This document shows, piece after piece, positions 8,951 to 17,851 of a stretch of DNA of 64,000 bases (position 1 is its first letter; each line of letters starts with the position of its first letter). The notes beneath the pieces were generated by a model. That model was not told where the DNA came from. It ran no database searches and worked only from the letters and a program-made list of their open reading frames with translations. Position numbers and translations under genes: made by a program. Where the stretch lies: the NCBI RefSeq assembly GCF_001750725.1, contig NZ_CP017279.1, positions 3,348,001 to 3,412,000 on the forward strand. Direction: 5' to 3'. Origin of the DNA: Enterobacter ludwigii. GTDB taxonomy: Bacteria; Pseudomonadota; Gammaproteobacteria; Enterobacterales; Enterobacteriaceae.

Positions 8951-10495
8951 TTATTCCACGATGAACAGCGGCTTACCAGTCATCTCTTCAGGGATCTCCA
9001 TGCCCATCAGCGACAACATGGTTGGCGCGATGTCGGAAAGCTTGCCGCCTTCCACTGCTTTCAGTGATTTATCACCCACATAAATCAGCGGAACAGGCAG
9101 GTTGGTGTGAGCCGTGTGCGCCTGGCCGGTTGCCGGGTCGCGCATCTGTTCTGCGTTACCGTGGTCAGCGGTGATGAGCAGCTGGCCGCCAACGGATTCA
9201 ACCGCTTTCGCGACCTGCTCAACACAGTGATCCAGCGCTTCAACCGCTTTTACGGCGGCTTCCATCACGCCGGTATGACCCACCATGTCGCCGTTCGGGT
9301 AGTTACAGATGATGGTGTCGTATTTGCCGCTTTCGATTGCCGCAACCAGTTTTTCAGTCAGCTCGGCAGAGCTCATTTCTGGCTGCAGATCGTAGGTGGC
9401 CACTTTGGGTGAGTTAATCAGAATGCGATCTTCGCCTTTGAACGGCTCTTCAACACCGCCGTTAAAGAAGAAGGTGACGTGGGCATATTTCTCGGTTTCG
9501 GAGATACGCAGCTGTGTCTTGCCGTTCTTCGCCATCCACTCGCCGAAGGTATTGGCCAGTGAAGCGGGTGGATAAGCGCATGGGGCATTGATGTCAGCGG
9601 CGTATTCGGTCAGCTGAATAAAGTCGATCTTCACCACTTTCTTACGGGTGAAACCGTCGAAATCACTGTTCACGAACGCACGGGTGATTTCACGCGCGCG
9701 GTCAGCACGGAAGTTCATGAAGATCAGCGCGTCGCCGTCTTCCATGGCGGCATCAGCCTGGCCTTCAGCACGAATGACGGTTGCTTTCACGAATTCATCG
9801 TTTTCATCACGCGCGTAAGCGGCTTCCAGACCTTCCACCGCGGTCGCGAACTGGAATTCACCTTTTGCCAGCGTCATCAGGTCATAGGCCTGTTCAACGC
9901 GATCCCAACGGTTGTCGCGGTCCATTGCGTAGTAGCGCCCGATGATAGAGGCCACACGTCCTTTGCCAAGCGCGGCGAATTTGTTTTCGAAGGAGGCCAG
10001 TGAACCTTTTGCGCTGCGTGGTGGCGTATCACGACCGTCCAGGAAAGCGTGCAGATAGATTTTTTCTGCGCCGCGCTCAGCCGCCAGTTCAACCATCGCC
10101 ATGATGTGATCTTCGTGGCTGTGTACGCCACCGGCGGAGAGCAGACCCATGATATGAACTGCTTTACCGGCCGCCACGGCTCTGTCCACCGCGCCGCAAA
10201 GTACTGGATTGTTGAAGAAGGTACGTTCTTTGATTTCAACGTCCAGACGCGTCAGGTCCTGATACACGATACGACCTGCACCCAGGTTTACGTGACCAAC
10301 TTCGGAGTTGCCCATCTGACGATCTGGCAGACCCACTTCCAGCCCGGACGCATCAATCAGGGTGTGGGGACGTTTTGCCCACAACGCGTCCATCACCGGC
10401 GTTTTGGCGTTGAAAATGGCGTTATCCTGTTGATCTTCACGGTAGCCATAGCCATCCAGAATCACCAGTACCATAGGTTTTTTAGAAACCGACAT
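8951..10495 (-). CDS. gpmI: 2,3-bisphosphoglycerate-independent phosphoglycerate mutase
   Basis: GpmI interconverts 3- and 2-phosphoglycerate in glycolysis without a bisphosphoglycerate cofactor, using two Mn2+ ions and a phosphoserine intermediate. It belongs to the alkaline-phosphatase superfamily. The metal-binding DGYGYRE lies at 14-20, the catalytic Ser64 is in MGNSEVGH, and a C-terminal metal motif [10 protein letters not shown] is visible. ATG 10495 gives 514 residues, the E. coli length. The frame runs 9 codons further up, but [10 protein letters not shown] is the recognised start. It is first in the gpmI-envC-yibQ transcription unit and divergent from yibN. Confidence 0.97.
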   Translation of the reverse strand: MSVSKKPMVLVILDGYGYREDQQDNAIFNAKTPVMDALWAKRPHTLIDASGLEVGLPDRQMGNSEVGHVNLGAGRIVYQDLTRLDVEIKERTFFNNPVLCGAVDRAVAAGKAVHIMGLLSAGGVHSHEDHIMAMVELAAERGAEKIYLHAFLDGRDTPPRSAKGSLASFENKFAALGKGRVASIIGRYYAMDRDNRWDRVEQAYDLMTLAKGEFQFATAVEGLEAAYARDENDEFVKATVIRAEGQADAAMEDGDALIFMNFRADRAREITRAFVNSDFDGFTRKKVVKIDFIQLTEYAADINAPCAYPPASLANTFGEWMAKNGKTQLRISETEKYAHVTFFFNGGVEEPFKGEDRILINSPKVATYDLQPEMSSAELTEKLVAAIESGKYDTIICNYPNGDMVGHTGVMEAAVKAVEALDHCVEQVAKAVESVGGQLLITADHGNAEQMRDPATGQAHTAHTNLPVPLIYVGDKSLKAVEGGKLSDIAPTMLSLMGMEIPEEMTGKPLFIVE

Positions 10496-10741
10496 TGCGA
10501 CAACCTCATGCTCAAGAGTCAAAATTTGCGTAATTTTACTACAGCTGAATCGATCAAATAGCCGCAGAAGATCAAAGAAAGCGCAGGGGCAAGGTGCTTA
10601 GCGGACGCTTTTGAGGCAATTTTTTAGGTGGCAGGCCTCAGAAAATGGATTAGGTTATGGTCGCTGGCTGTATTTGCCACAACGCACAGGTATACTCCTG
10701 TCCTGGTTTTTTTAATCACTAAGTCGGAGTAGTTACCCTCC

Positions 10742-11173
10742 ATGCAAGAAATTATGCAATTCGTTAGCCGCCATCCGGTTCTGAGCATCGCGTGGATTGG
10801 CCTGCTGGCTGCTGTGCTGTTCACCACATTTAAAGGCCTGACGTCTAAGATTAAGGTTATCACCCGTGGTGAAGCGACGCGTCTGATTAACAAAGAAGAT
10901 GCCGTCGTGGTCGATCTGCGTCAGCGTGACGATTTCCGTAAAGGTCACATTGCTGGTGCTATCAACCTGTTACCTGCTGAAATCAAAGCGAACAACGTTG
11001 GCGAGCTTGAGAAACATAAAGCCCAGCCGATTATCGTTGTTGACGCGACCGGTATGCAGGCGCAGGAATCTGCCAGCGCGCTGCATAAAGCAGGCTTCGA
11101 AAACGTAACGGTTCTGAAAGAAGGTATTTCCGGCTGGAGCGGGGAAAATCTTCCTTTGGTTCGCGGTAAATAA
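10742..11173 (+). CDS. yibN: YibN, membrane-anchored rhodanese-like protein lacking any cysteine
   Basis: A 143-residue protein with one N-terminal membrane segment (about 13-31, [16 protein letters not shown]) and a cytoplasmic rhodanese domain (about 40-140). Rhodanese landmarks are [19 protein letters not shown] and LKEGISGW. An active rhodanese has a Cys at the start of its catalytic loop. Here that loop reads [11 protein letters not shown], and the whole protein has no Cys; my memory of the E. coli sequence has Cys in this loop. Thiosulfate sulfurtransferase chemistry is therefore not expected. E. coli YibN has been reported as a partner of the YidC insertase, which would fit a binding role. 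It heads yibN-grxC-secB-gpsA-cysE, a cluster linked to protein folding and export. Confidence 0.93.
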   Translation: MQEIMQFVSRHPVLSIAWIGLLAAVLFTTFKGLTSKIKVITRGEATRLINKEDAVVVDLRQRDDFRKGHIAGAINLLPAEIKANNVGELEKHKAQPIIVVDATGMQAQESASALHKAGFENVTVLKEGISGWSGENLPLVRGK

Positions 11174-11184
11174 GGAGTTCAGTA

Positions 11185-11436
11185 ATGGCCAATATCGAGA
11201 TCTACACCAAAGCAACGTGCCCGTTCTGCCACCGTGCAAAAGCGCTTCTGAACAGCAAAGGCGTAGCGTTCAAAGAACTGCCGATTGACGGTGACGCGAT
11301 TAAACGCGAAGAGATGATCCAACGTAGTGGTCGTACGACGGTTCCGCAGATTTTTATTGATGCGCAGCACATTGGCGGCTGTGATGACTTGTATGCGCTC
11401 GATGCCCGTGGTGGACTCGATCCGCTGCTGAGCTAA
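11185..11436 (+). CDS. grxC: Glutaredoxin 3
   Basis: An 83-residue glutaredoxin that reduces disulfides and mixed glutathione disulfides in the cytoplasm using glutathione. It is an efficient electron donor to ribonucleotide reductase. The thioredoxin fold is clear: active-site TCPFCHRAK at 11-19, cis-Pro motif TTVPQIF, and GGCDDL near 65-70 for glutathione binding. The active site is Cys12-Pro-Phe-Cys15, not the usual Cys-Pro-Tyr-Cys; this conservative change should still be active. It starts 11 bases after yibN, with a TAAGGAG ribosome site overlapping the yibN stop. Confidence 0.96.
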   Translation: MANIEIYTKATCPFCHRAKALLNSKGVAFKELPIDGDAIKREEMIQRSGRTTVPQIFIDAQHIGGCDDLYALDARGGLDPLLS

Positions 11437-11468
11437 GAGACTTTAGGACAATTAAAAAGGGTTTTTCC

Positions 11469-11936
11469 ATGTCAGAACAAAACAACACCGAAATGACTTT
11501 CCAGATCCAGCGTATCTACACCAAGGATGTCTCTTTCGAAGCGCCAAATGCGCCACACGTTTTCCAGAAAGATTGGCAGCCAGAGGTTAAACTTGATCTC
11601 GATACCGCATCTACCCAACTGGCGGATGACGTGTATGAAGTCGTACTGCGTGTGACTGTTACTGCCTCTCTGGGCGAAGAGACTGCATTCCTGTGTGAAG
11701 TTCAGCAGGGCGGCATCTTCTCCATCGGCGGCATCGAAGGCAACCAGATGGCGCACTGCCTGGGTGCATACTGCCCGAACATTCTGTTCCCGTATGCTCG
11801 CGAATGCATCACCAGCCTGGTTTCTCGCGGTACATTCCCGCAACTGAACCTTGCGCCAGTTAACTTTGATGCGCTGTTCATGAACTATCTGCAGCAGCAA
11901 GCTGGCGAAGGTACTGAACAACATCAGGATGCCTGA
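11469..11936 (+). CDS. secB: Protein-export chaperone SecB
   Basis: SecB is a tetrameric cytoplasmic chaperone that keeps preproteins unfolded and hands them to SecA. It has 155 residues, as in E. coli. The N-terminal strand [19 protein letters not shown] and the SecA-binding acidic region, with the [17 protein letters not shown] segment, are conserved. The C-terminus ends in a Gln/His/Asp-rich tail. Its TGA overlaps the gpsA ATG (sequence ATGA), so gpsA translation is probably coupled to secB. Confidence 0.97.
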   Translation: MSEQNNTEMTFQIQRIYTKDVSFEAPNAPHVFQKDWQPEVKLDLDTASTQLADDVYEVVLRVTVTASLGEETAFLCEVQQGGIFSIGGIEGNQMAHCLGAYCPNILFPYARECITSLVSRGTFPQLNLAPVNFDALFMNYLQQQAGEGTEQHQDA

Positions 11937-12955
11937 TGAGCACTCTTAATGCGTCAATGACTGTGATCGGTGCCGGCTCATACGGCACCGCTCTTGCCAT
12001 CACGCTGGCAAGAAATGGTCACGAAGTGGTTCTCTGGGGCCACGACCCAAAACATATCGCGACGCTGCAACGCGACCGTTGCAACGTGGCGTTCCTCCCG
12101 GACGTTCCGTTCCCAGACTCCCTGCACCTTGAAAGTGACCTTGCGACCGCGCTGGCGGCCAGCCGCAACATTCTGATTGTGGTGCCGAGCCATGTGTTTG
12201 GCGAAGTGCTGCGTCAGATCAAGCCGCTGATGCGCCCTGATGCGCGCATTGTATGGGCCACCAAAGGGCTGGAAGCCGAAACCGGACGCCTGTTGCAGGA
12301 TGTCGCCCGCGAAGCACTGGGTGATGACATCCCGCTGGCGGTTATCTCGGGGCCGACGTTTGCTAAAGAGCTGGCCGCTGGCCTGCCGACGGCGATCTCG
12401 CTGGCATCAACCGATCAGGCCTTCTCCGACGATCTTCAGCATTTGCTGCACTGCGGCAAAAGTTTCCGCGTTTACAGCAACCCCGATTTTATCGGCGTAC
12501 AGCTGGGCGGTGCGGTGAAGAACGTGATTGCGATCGGCGCCGGAATGTCCGATGGGATTGGCTTTGGTGCCAACGCACGTACCGCACTGATTACGCGCGG
12601 CTTAACCGAGATGTCCCGCCTTGGCGCAGCACTGGGTGCCGATCCGACCACCTTCATGGGCATGGCGGGCCTGGGCGATCTGGTGCTGACCTGTACCGAC
12701 AACCAGTCCCGTAACCGCCGCTTTGGCATGATGCTCGGTGAGGGCATGGATGTGAAAGGCGCGCAGGAGAAGATTGGTCAAGTGGTTGAAGGCTATCGCA
12801 ATACCAAAGAAGTTCGCGAATTGGCGCACCGTTTTGGTGTCGAAATGCCAATAACCGAGGAAATTTATCAGGTATTGTATTGCGGAAAAAATGCGCGCGA
12901 GGCAGCATTGACCTTATTAGGTCGTTCGCGCAAGGATGAGCGCAGCAGTAACTAG
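11936..12955 (+). CDS. gpsA: sn-Glycerol-3-phosphate dehydrogenase [NAD(P)+]
   Basis: GpsA reduces dihydroxyacetone phosphate to sn-glycerol 3-phosphate, the backbone for phospholipid synthesis. It has 339 residues. The Rossmann motif [12 protein letters not shown] lies at 11-22, the VPSHVFGE and [11 protein letters not shown] segments (about 138-148) frame the active site, and the substrate-binding [13 protein letters not shown] region contains the catalytic Lys near 194. The start codon overlaps the secB stop. It precedes cysE by 78 bases that contain a hairpin. Confidence 0.97.
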   Translation: MSTLNASMTVIGAGSYGTALAITLARNGHEVVLWGHDPKHIATLQRDRCNVAFLPDVPFPDSLHLESDLATALAASRNILIVVPSHVFGEVLRQIKPLMRPDARIVWATKGLEAETGRLLQDVAREALGDDIPLAVISGPTFAKELAAGLPTAISLASTDQAFSDDLQHLLHCGKSFRVYSNPDFIGVQLGGAVKNVIAIGAGMSDGIGFGANARTALITRGLTEMSRLGAALGADPTTFMGMAGLGDLVLTCTDNQSRNRRFGMMLGEGMDVKGAQEKIGQVVEGYRNTKEVRELAHRFGVEMPITEEIYQVLYCGKNAREAALTLLGRSRKDERSSN

Positions 12956-12979
12956 TCGCAGGGATTCTTGTTAGCACTA

Positions 12980-13009
12980 TGACCCGGCCAGCACAGAACT
13001 GGCCGGTCA
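12980..13009 (+). promoter_or_regulatory. Intergenic hairpin between gpsA and cysE
   Basis: ATGACCCGGCCAG and CTGGCCGGTCAT pair across a short loop with one bulged C, giving a stem of about 11-12 bp. No U run follows, so full termination is unlikely. It may act as an mRNA-processing or stability element that sets cysE levels relative to gpsA. Confidence 0.4.
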
Positions 13010-13033
13010 TTAACATGTCGTCTGGAGTAAGCA

Positions 13034-13855
13034 ATGCCGTGTGAAGAACTGGATATCGTCTGGAACAATATTAAAGCTGAAGCCCGGGCTTTGGCTGACT
13101 GCGAGCCAATGCTGGCCAGTTTCTATCATGCGACGCTACTCAAGCACGAAAACCTCGGCAGCGCCCTGAGCTATATGCTCGCCAATAAACTGGCTTCCTC
13201 GATTATGCCCGCCATCGCCATTCGTGAAGTGGTGGAAGAGGCCTATGCCGCTGACCCTGAAATGATCGCTTCTGCTGCCTGTGATATCCAGGCCGTGCGC
13301 ACGCGTGACCCGGCGGTGGACAAATACTCTACGCCGTTGCTGTATCTGAAGGGCTTTCATGCCTTGCAGGCGTATCGCATCGGCCACTGGCTGTGGAATG
13401 AAGGCCGCCGCGCGCTGGCTATCTTCCTGCAAAACCAGGTTTCCGTAACCTTCCAGGTGGATATTCACCCGGCCGCGAAAATTGGCCGCGGGATCATGCT
13501 TGACCACGCCACCGGCATTGTCGTCGGTGAAACCGCGGTGATTGAAGATGACGTTTCGATTCTGCAGTCGGTCACGTTAGGCGGTACCGGTAAAACCAGC
13601 GGCGATCGCCATCCGAAAATCCGTGAAGGGGTGATGATTGGCGCGGGCGCCAAGATCCTCGGCAACATCGAAGTGGGTCGTGGTGCGAAGATTGGCGCCG
13701 GTTCGGTTGTTCTGCAGCCTGTTCCGCCGCACACGACTGCCGCTGGCGTACCGGCACGTATTGTCGGTAAACCAGACAGCGACAAACCGTCGATGGATAT
13801 GGATCAGCACTTCAACGGTATTCACCATACGTTTGAGTATGGTGACGGTATTTAA
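13034..13855 (+). CDS. cysE: Serine O-acetyltransferase
   Basis: CysE acetylates L-serine with acetyl-CoA to O-acetylserine, the committed step of cysteine synthesis, and is feedback-inhibited by cysteine. It has 273 residues. An alpha-helical N-terminal domain (1-140) is followed by a left-handed beta helix of hexapeptide repeats (about 141-245), with the catalytic [18 protein letters not shown] region (about 156-173). The C-terminal tail ends [18 protein letters not shown], the peptide that docks into CysK to form the cysteine synthase complex. It is last in the yibN-cysE cluster. Its stop overlaps the trmL stop on the other strand. Confidence 0.97.
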   Translation: MPCEELDIVWNNIKAEARALADCEPMLASFYHATLLKHENLGSALSYMLANKLASSIMPAIAIREVVEEAYAADPEMIASAACDIQAVRTRDPAVDKYSTPLLYLKGFHALQAYRIGHWLWNEGRRALAIFLQNQVSVTFQVDIHPAAKIGRGIMLDHATGIVVGETAVIEDDVSILQSVTLGGTGKTSGDRHPKIREGVMIGAGAKILGNIEVGRGAKIGAGSVVLQPVPPHTTAAGVPARIVGKPDSDKPSMDMDQHFNGIHHTFEYGDGI

Positions 13856-14325
13856 CTTCTGAGAATGGCGCCCGGGTATCCCAGCTGGCGCCATGCTTCA
13901 TACACCACCACCGACACCGCATTTGACAGATTCATGCTGCGGCTGTCCGGCATCATCGGAATACGAATCTTCTGCTCAGCGGGCAGGGCATCAAGAATGG
14001 TGGCCGGCAGGCCGCGCGTTTCCGGGCCAAACATCAGATAATCACCGTCCTGATAGCGCACGGCGCTATGTGCCGGCGTACCTTTGGTGGTCAGGGCGAA
14101 CATGCGCTGTGGGTTTTCGCTTTCCAGAAACGCGGCGTAATCATGATGGCGAACCACGGCCGTAAATTCATGATAATCCAGCCCCGCGCGGCGCAGACGT
14201 TTGTCGTCCCACGTAAAACCCATCGGCTCGATGATATGCAGACGAAAACCGGTGTTGGCGCACAGGCGGATAATATTGCCGGTATTCGGCGGAATTTCTG
14301 GTTCGAATAAAACGATGTTAAGCAT
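13852..14325 (-). CDS. trmL: tRNA (cytidine/uridine-34 2'-O-)-methyltransferase TrmL
   Basis: TrmL (YibK) methylates the ribose 2'-OH of the wobble base in the two tRNA-Leu isoacceptors that read CAA and cmnm5UAA. This 157-residue protein is a minimal SPOUT methyltransferase whose deep trefoil knot binds S-adenosylmethionine. Signature segments are [17 protein letters not shown] (6-22), [10 protein letters not shown] (about 97-106) and [17 protein letters not shown] (about 121-137). It converges on cysE with a 4-base overlap of the two stop codons. The ribosome site is buried in a stable hairpin (see 14327-14350). Confidence 0.96.
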   Translation of the reverse strand: MLNIVLFEPEIPPNTGNIIRLCANTGFRLHIIEPMGFTWDDKRLRRAGLDYHEFTAVVRHHDYAAFLESENPQRMFALTTKGTPAHSAVRYQDGDYLMFGPETRGLPATILDALPAEQKIRIPMMPDSRSMNLSNAVSVVVYEAWRQLGYPGAILRS

Positions 14326-14326
14326 G

Positions 14327-14350
14327 CTGCCCCCTTAATTGCGGGGGCAG
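14327..14350 (-). promoter_or_regulatory. Hairpin covering the trmL ribosome-binding site
   Basis: On the minus strand CTGCCCCC (14350-14343) pairs perfectly with GGGGGCAG (14334-14327) around an 8-nt loop, and the ATG of trmL follows after one base. The only Shine-Dalgarno-like sequence, AAGGGGG, lies in the 3' arm. There is no U tract, so a translation-blocking role is more likely than termination. Confidence 0.55.
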
Positions 14351-14370
14351 AATAGCAGAAACCGGGCCGC

Positions 14371-15711
14371 TTATGCGACGCCGAGATCCTGCGAGCGGCA
14401 ACGCAGCATTTTGTAGAAGGTTGCCGCGGCCGCCAGCAGGGCGGGCAGGCTAAGGATCATCAAAATGCTGTCTGCCTGCCACTGCATGGAGAGAAGCTGC
14501 GCGCTGGTCATGGTGCCCGCCACGCCACCAAAGCGGCCAATGCCCTGCATCCAGGCAATGCCCGTTGCGCGACACTCGGTAGGATAAAAGGTGGCTGCCA
14601 GCGTCTGCATTCCCGATTGTGCGCCGTTCATCGCGATCCCCATCAGGAAAATCAAGCCGCCAAACAGGGCGATATGGTTATGTTCAATGCCGAGCGCCAG
14701 AATGAGCAGCATGGTCAGGACAAAGCCACCTGCGACCACTTTGTGTGCCTCCCAGCGATCCATCATCCAGCCCGCGAGAAGGATGCCTGCGGTACCGCCG
14801 AAGGTGAACAGCGAGGTGAGCCATGCGGATTCCGCGAGGGGATAGCCCATCCCCAGCATCAGTGTCGGCATCCAGCTAAGCAGGACGTAATAAATCACCA
14901 GCCCCATAAAATAGGTTACCCATAGCATCAGGGTGCCGGGCAGCCAGGGCTGTGAAAACAGCTGTGCTACGCTCCCTTTTTTGGCGGCGACCCGATCCTC
15001 TGCGAGGAAGAAACCGGTGACGCCATCGAGGGTCGTGCGGGCGAAACGGCTGGTGATATGGCGGATCTGCATCATGTCTTTCCCGCGCTGCACCAGGTAT
15101 TTCACCGATTCCGGTAAAAACAGCATCAGCAGCAGCGTTAATATCAGCGGTGCTATCGCGCCGGTCAGCAGTACGCTTCGCCAGCCATGATGCGGGATAA
15201 GCCAGGATGATATCGCCCCACCGCCGGCCGCGCCCAGCGGGAAGCCGCAGTACATGGTATTAATCGCCATGGCGCGACAGCGCTGAGGGGCAAACTCTGA
15301 GATGAGGGTGATGGCGTTCGGCATGGCGGCACCCAGCCCCAGGCCCGTCAGAAACCGCCATAGCGTCAGGGTGTTAAGGCTTTGTGCCCAGGCCGTCCCC
15401 AGGCTTGAAAGGCCGAAGAACAGACAAGAAAAGACCAGTACGCGCTTGCGGCCTATCCGGTCCGATACCGGGCCTGCGACCAGCGCTCCCAGCGACAGCC
15501 CGAGCAGTGCTGCGCTCAGTACCGGTCCCAGATCCTGTTTGTGTATGCCCCATTCCGCCGACAGCGTGGGCGCAATGTAGCCCATTGCTGCGGTATCGAA
15601 ACCATCGATCGCCAGCACCAAAAAGCCCAGCACGATGAGCACCCAGTGAAACCCAGAAAAGGGACTGTCGTCGATCACCTGCTGAATATCCACCTGACCT
15701 GAATATCTCAT
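14371..15711 (-). CDS. MFS transporter, aromatic acid:H+ symporter (AAHS) family
   Basis: A 446-residue, 12-segment MFS permease. The first helix carries LAIDGFDTAAMGYIAP (near 32-47), the DGFD signature of the AAHS family (PcaK, BenK, MhpT, GalP-type carriers). The loop 2-3 motif is GPVSDRIGRKRVL (near 80-92). It should import an aromatic or related carboxylate by proton symport across the inner membrane; the substrate cannot be named. The start is the ATG at 15711, with AAAGGGGAG upstream; the frame extends 27 codons further. No aromatic-degradation gene is nearby: it stands alone between lldPRD (upstream on the same strand, with its own terminator) and trmL. Confidence 0.85.
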   Translation of the reverse strand: MRYSGQVDIQQVIDDSPFSGFHWVLIVLGFLVLAIDGFDTAAMGYIAPTLSAEWGIHKQDLGPVLSAALLGLSLGALVAGPVSDRIGRKRVLVFSCLFFGLSSLGTAWAQSLNTLTLWRFLTGLGLGAAMPNAITLISEFAPQRCRAMAINTMYCGFPLGAAGGGAISSWLIPHHGWRSVLLTGAIAPLILTLLLMLFLPESVKYLVQRGKDMMQIRHITSRFARTTLDGVTGFFLAEDRVAAKKGSVAQLFSQPWLPGTLMLWVTYFMGLVIYYVLLSWMPTLMLGMGYPLAESAWLTSLFTFGGTAGILLAGWMMDRWEAHKVVAGGFVLTMLLILALGIEHNHIALFGGLIFLMGIAMNGAQSGMQTLAATFYPTECRATGIAWMQGIGRFGGVAGTMTSAQLLSMQWQADSILMILSLPALLAAAATFYKMLRCRSQDLGVA

Positions 15712-15832
15712 ACGCTCCCCTTTGATGTGATGATGTTTTTGTGTTCTTGTATTTGCTTGTCTATACAATTGCGTGCGGCACAGGTATGTCAAATTTTCTT
15801 ATCCAATATGTTACCTAGATGTTATTTTTGAC

Positions 15833-15863
15833 AAAAAAAAGCGCCCGAGGGGAGTTCGGACGC
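15833..15863 (-). terminator. Intrinsic terminator of the lldPRD operon
   Basis: On the minus strand GCGTCCGA pairs with TCGGGCGC (one G-U pair) around a 7-nt loop and is followed by a run of eight T. It begins about 30 bases after the lldD stop and separates lldPRD from the AAHS transporter gene. Confidence 0.88.
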
Positions 15864-15893
15864 GTGGAGAGGGGAAGGGGAATCAGACGGGCG

Positions 15894-17081
15894 TCAGGCT
15901 GCGTCACCCTGGGCAAGCGGTGCCAGTGCGGCGGGTAATTTACCCAACTCCTGCACCAGGGAGTCCTTGCTGATTTCGCGAATCGTTTTTGCACCGGTCA
16001 ACGTCATCGCCACTTTCATCTCTTTTTCGATCAGATTGAGCAGATTCGCCACCCCTGCCTGACCAGCCGTAGCCAGTGCATAAAGATATGCGCGTCCGAG
16101 CAATACGCTGTCTGCGCCAAGGGCAATCATACGCACCACGTCAAGCCCGTTGCGGATACCGCTGTCGGCGAGGATAGCGATATCACCTTTCACCGCATCG
16201 GCAATCGCTGGCAGTGCGCGTGCGGAAGAGAGTACCCCGTCAAGCTGACGTCCGCCGTGGTTAGAGACCACAATACCGTCAGCGCCAAAACGCACGGCAT
16301 CGCGGGCATCTTCCGGGTCGAGGATCCCTTTGATCACCATCGGGCCGTCCCAGAATTCGCGGATCCACTCCAGGTCTTTCCACGAGATGGACGGATCGAA
16401 ATTATTCGCCAGCCAGCCGATGTAATCTTCCAGCCCGGTGGGTTTACCGAGATAGGCCGAGATATTCCCCAGATCGTGCGGGCGACCATTCACACCGACA
16501 TCCCAGGCCCATTGCGGGTGCGTTACTGCCTGCCAGTAGCGACGCAGGGCAGCATTTGGGCCGCTCATCCCGGAGTGGGCATCACGGTAACGGGCGCCAG
16601 GCGTCGGCATATCAACGGTAAAGACCAGCGTTGAACAGCCCGCGGCTTTGGCACGCTCCAGCGCGTTGCGCATAAAGCCGCGATCGCGCAGGACGTACAG
16701 CTGGAACCACATCGGACGCTGGAGGGTCGGGGCCACTTCTTCAATCGGGCAGACGGAGACGGTGGAGAGGGTAAACGGAATACCTTTGGCATCCGCCGCC
16801 GCTGCCGCCTGGACTTCACCCCGGCGGGCGTACATGCCGCACAAACCGACTGGCGCAAGGGCCACCGGCATGGAAAGCGTTTCGTTAAACAGCGTTGTCT
16901 CAAGACTCAGCTCAGACATATCTTTCAGCACGCGCTGGCGCAGCGCCACTTCCGACAGATCTTCCACGTTGCGGCGCAGGGTGTATTCGGCATATGCCCC
17001 ACCGTCGATATAGTGGAACAGGAACGGCGGCAAAATGCGCTGCGCTGCGGCGCGATAGTCACTGGCTGCTGAAATAATCAT
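15894..17081 (-). CDS. lldD: L-lactate dehydrogenase (quinone, FMN-dependent)
   Basis: LldD oxidises L-lactate to pyruvate at the inner-membrane face and passes electrons to quinone. It is an FMN alpha-hydroxyacid dehydrogenase with a TIM barrel and 395 residues. The catalytic base His275 is in [12 protein letters not shown]; the flavin contacts [14 protein letters not shown] (76-89) and YVLRDR (129-134) are visible. It is the last gene of lldP-lldR-lldD; its start overlaps the lldR stop by 4 bases. A terminator follows. Confidence 0.97.
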   Translation of the reverse strand: MIISAASDYRAAAQRILPPFLFHYIDGGAYAEYTLRRNVEDLSEVALRQRVLKDMSELSLETTLFNETLSMPVALAPVGLCGMYARRGEVQAAAAADAKGIPFTLSTVSVCPIEEVAPTLQRPMWFQLYVLRDRGFMRNALERAKAAGCSTLVFTVDMPTPGARYRDAHSGMSGPNAALRRYWQAVTHPQWAWDVGVNGRPHDLGNISAYLGKPTGLEDYIGWLANNFDPSISWKDLEWIREFWDGPMVIKGILDPEDARDAVRFGADGIVVSNHGGRQLDGVLSSARALPAIADAVKGDIAILADSGIRNGLDVVRMIALGADSVLLGRAYLYALATAGQAGVANLLNLIEKEMKVAMTLTGAKTIREISKDSLVQELGKLPAALAPLAQGDAA

Positions 17082-17851
17082 GCTTTGTTCTCCCTGGAAA
17101 TATCACTGTCGCCAGGCAGACGAGTAATACGCGCCTGTCGGGCCTGATCTTCATCGAATCGTTTAATGGTGGTGTGCACGAACCCCAGATGCGCCATCAT
17201 CGCTTTGCGCGCGGCCTCTGCATCCCCGGCCAGAATGGCGTTGAGTACCGCCTCGTGCTGTTCGGTCAGTTGGGCAAATACCGGCGGGACCAGATACATA
17301 CGCTGGCGGCTCTGCTTCACGGAGGATTGCAACAGGTCGAAGAAACCGCGCATGGTCTGGAGCAGAACGACGTTGTGCGATGCTTCGGCAATCGCCAGAT
17401 GAAACCGCACGTCCGCCTGCGAGGCGATGTCCGGGTCGCTGCTTTGGGTGGCGTCAAAGCAGGCTTTGAGCTTCTCTTTGTCGGCTTCAGTGGCCCGCAT
17501 GGCCGCATGCCAGGCGGTACTGGTTTCGATGGCGTGCCGCGCTTCAATGATGTCGAAGCTGTAGTCCGGGTCGTTTTCCATCAGTGTTTTAAGCGGCTGC
17601 ACGATGTTTTGCTCAGACCAGTCATCGTGCTGCCAGCGGACAAAGGTGCCGCCGCCCCGACGGCTTACCAGTACCCTTTCGCTGACCAGCGTCGCCAGCG
17701 CCTCACGCAGTGAATTACGAGATACACCCAGTTGGGCGGCGAGCTGGCGCTCGGCGGGCAATTTCATGCCCGCTTCCAGCTGTTGTTCTTCAATCAGCGC
17801 CCGTACGCGAGAGGCAATCTCGTCGGACAGGCGTCTGGGCATGACTATCAT
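17078..17851 (-). CDS. lldR: LldR, GntR/FadR-family regulator of L-lactate use
   Basis: A 257-residue GntR-type regulator. A winged helix-turn-helix (about 6-75, with [20 protein letters not shown]) is followed by an all-helical FCD effector domain (about 90-230) of the FadR class. In E. coli LldR represses lldPRD without L-lactate and can activate it with L-lactate, binding two operators either side of the promoter. Matching dyads are visible upstream of lldP here. It overlaps lldP and lldD by 4 bases each, so all three are translated from one mRNA. Confidence 0.96.
   Translation of the reverse strand: MIVMPRRLSDEIASRVRALIEEQQLEAGMKLPAERQLAAQLGVSRNSLREALATLVSERVLVSRRGGGTFVRWQHDDWSEQNIVQPLKTLMENDPDYSFDIIEARHAIETSTAWHAAMRATEADKEKLKACFDATQSSDPDIASQADVRFHLAIAEASHNVVLLQTMRGFFDLLQSSVKQSRQRMYLVPPVFAQLTEQHEAVLNAILAGDAEAARKAMMAHLGFVHTTIKRFDEDQARQARITRLPGDSDISRENKA

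Noticed and set aside
10624..10948. Minus-strand ORFs over the gpmI-yibN gap and the yibN start
   Set aside because: They cross the yibN promoter and gene in antisense with no family-like sequence.
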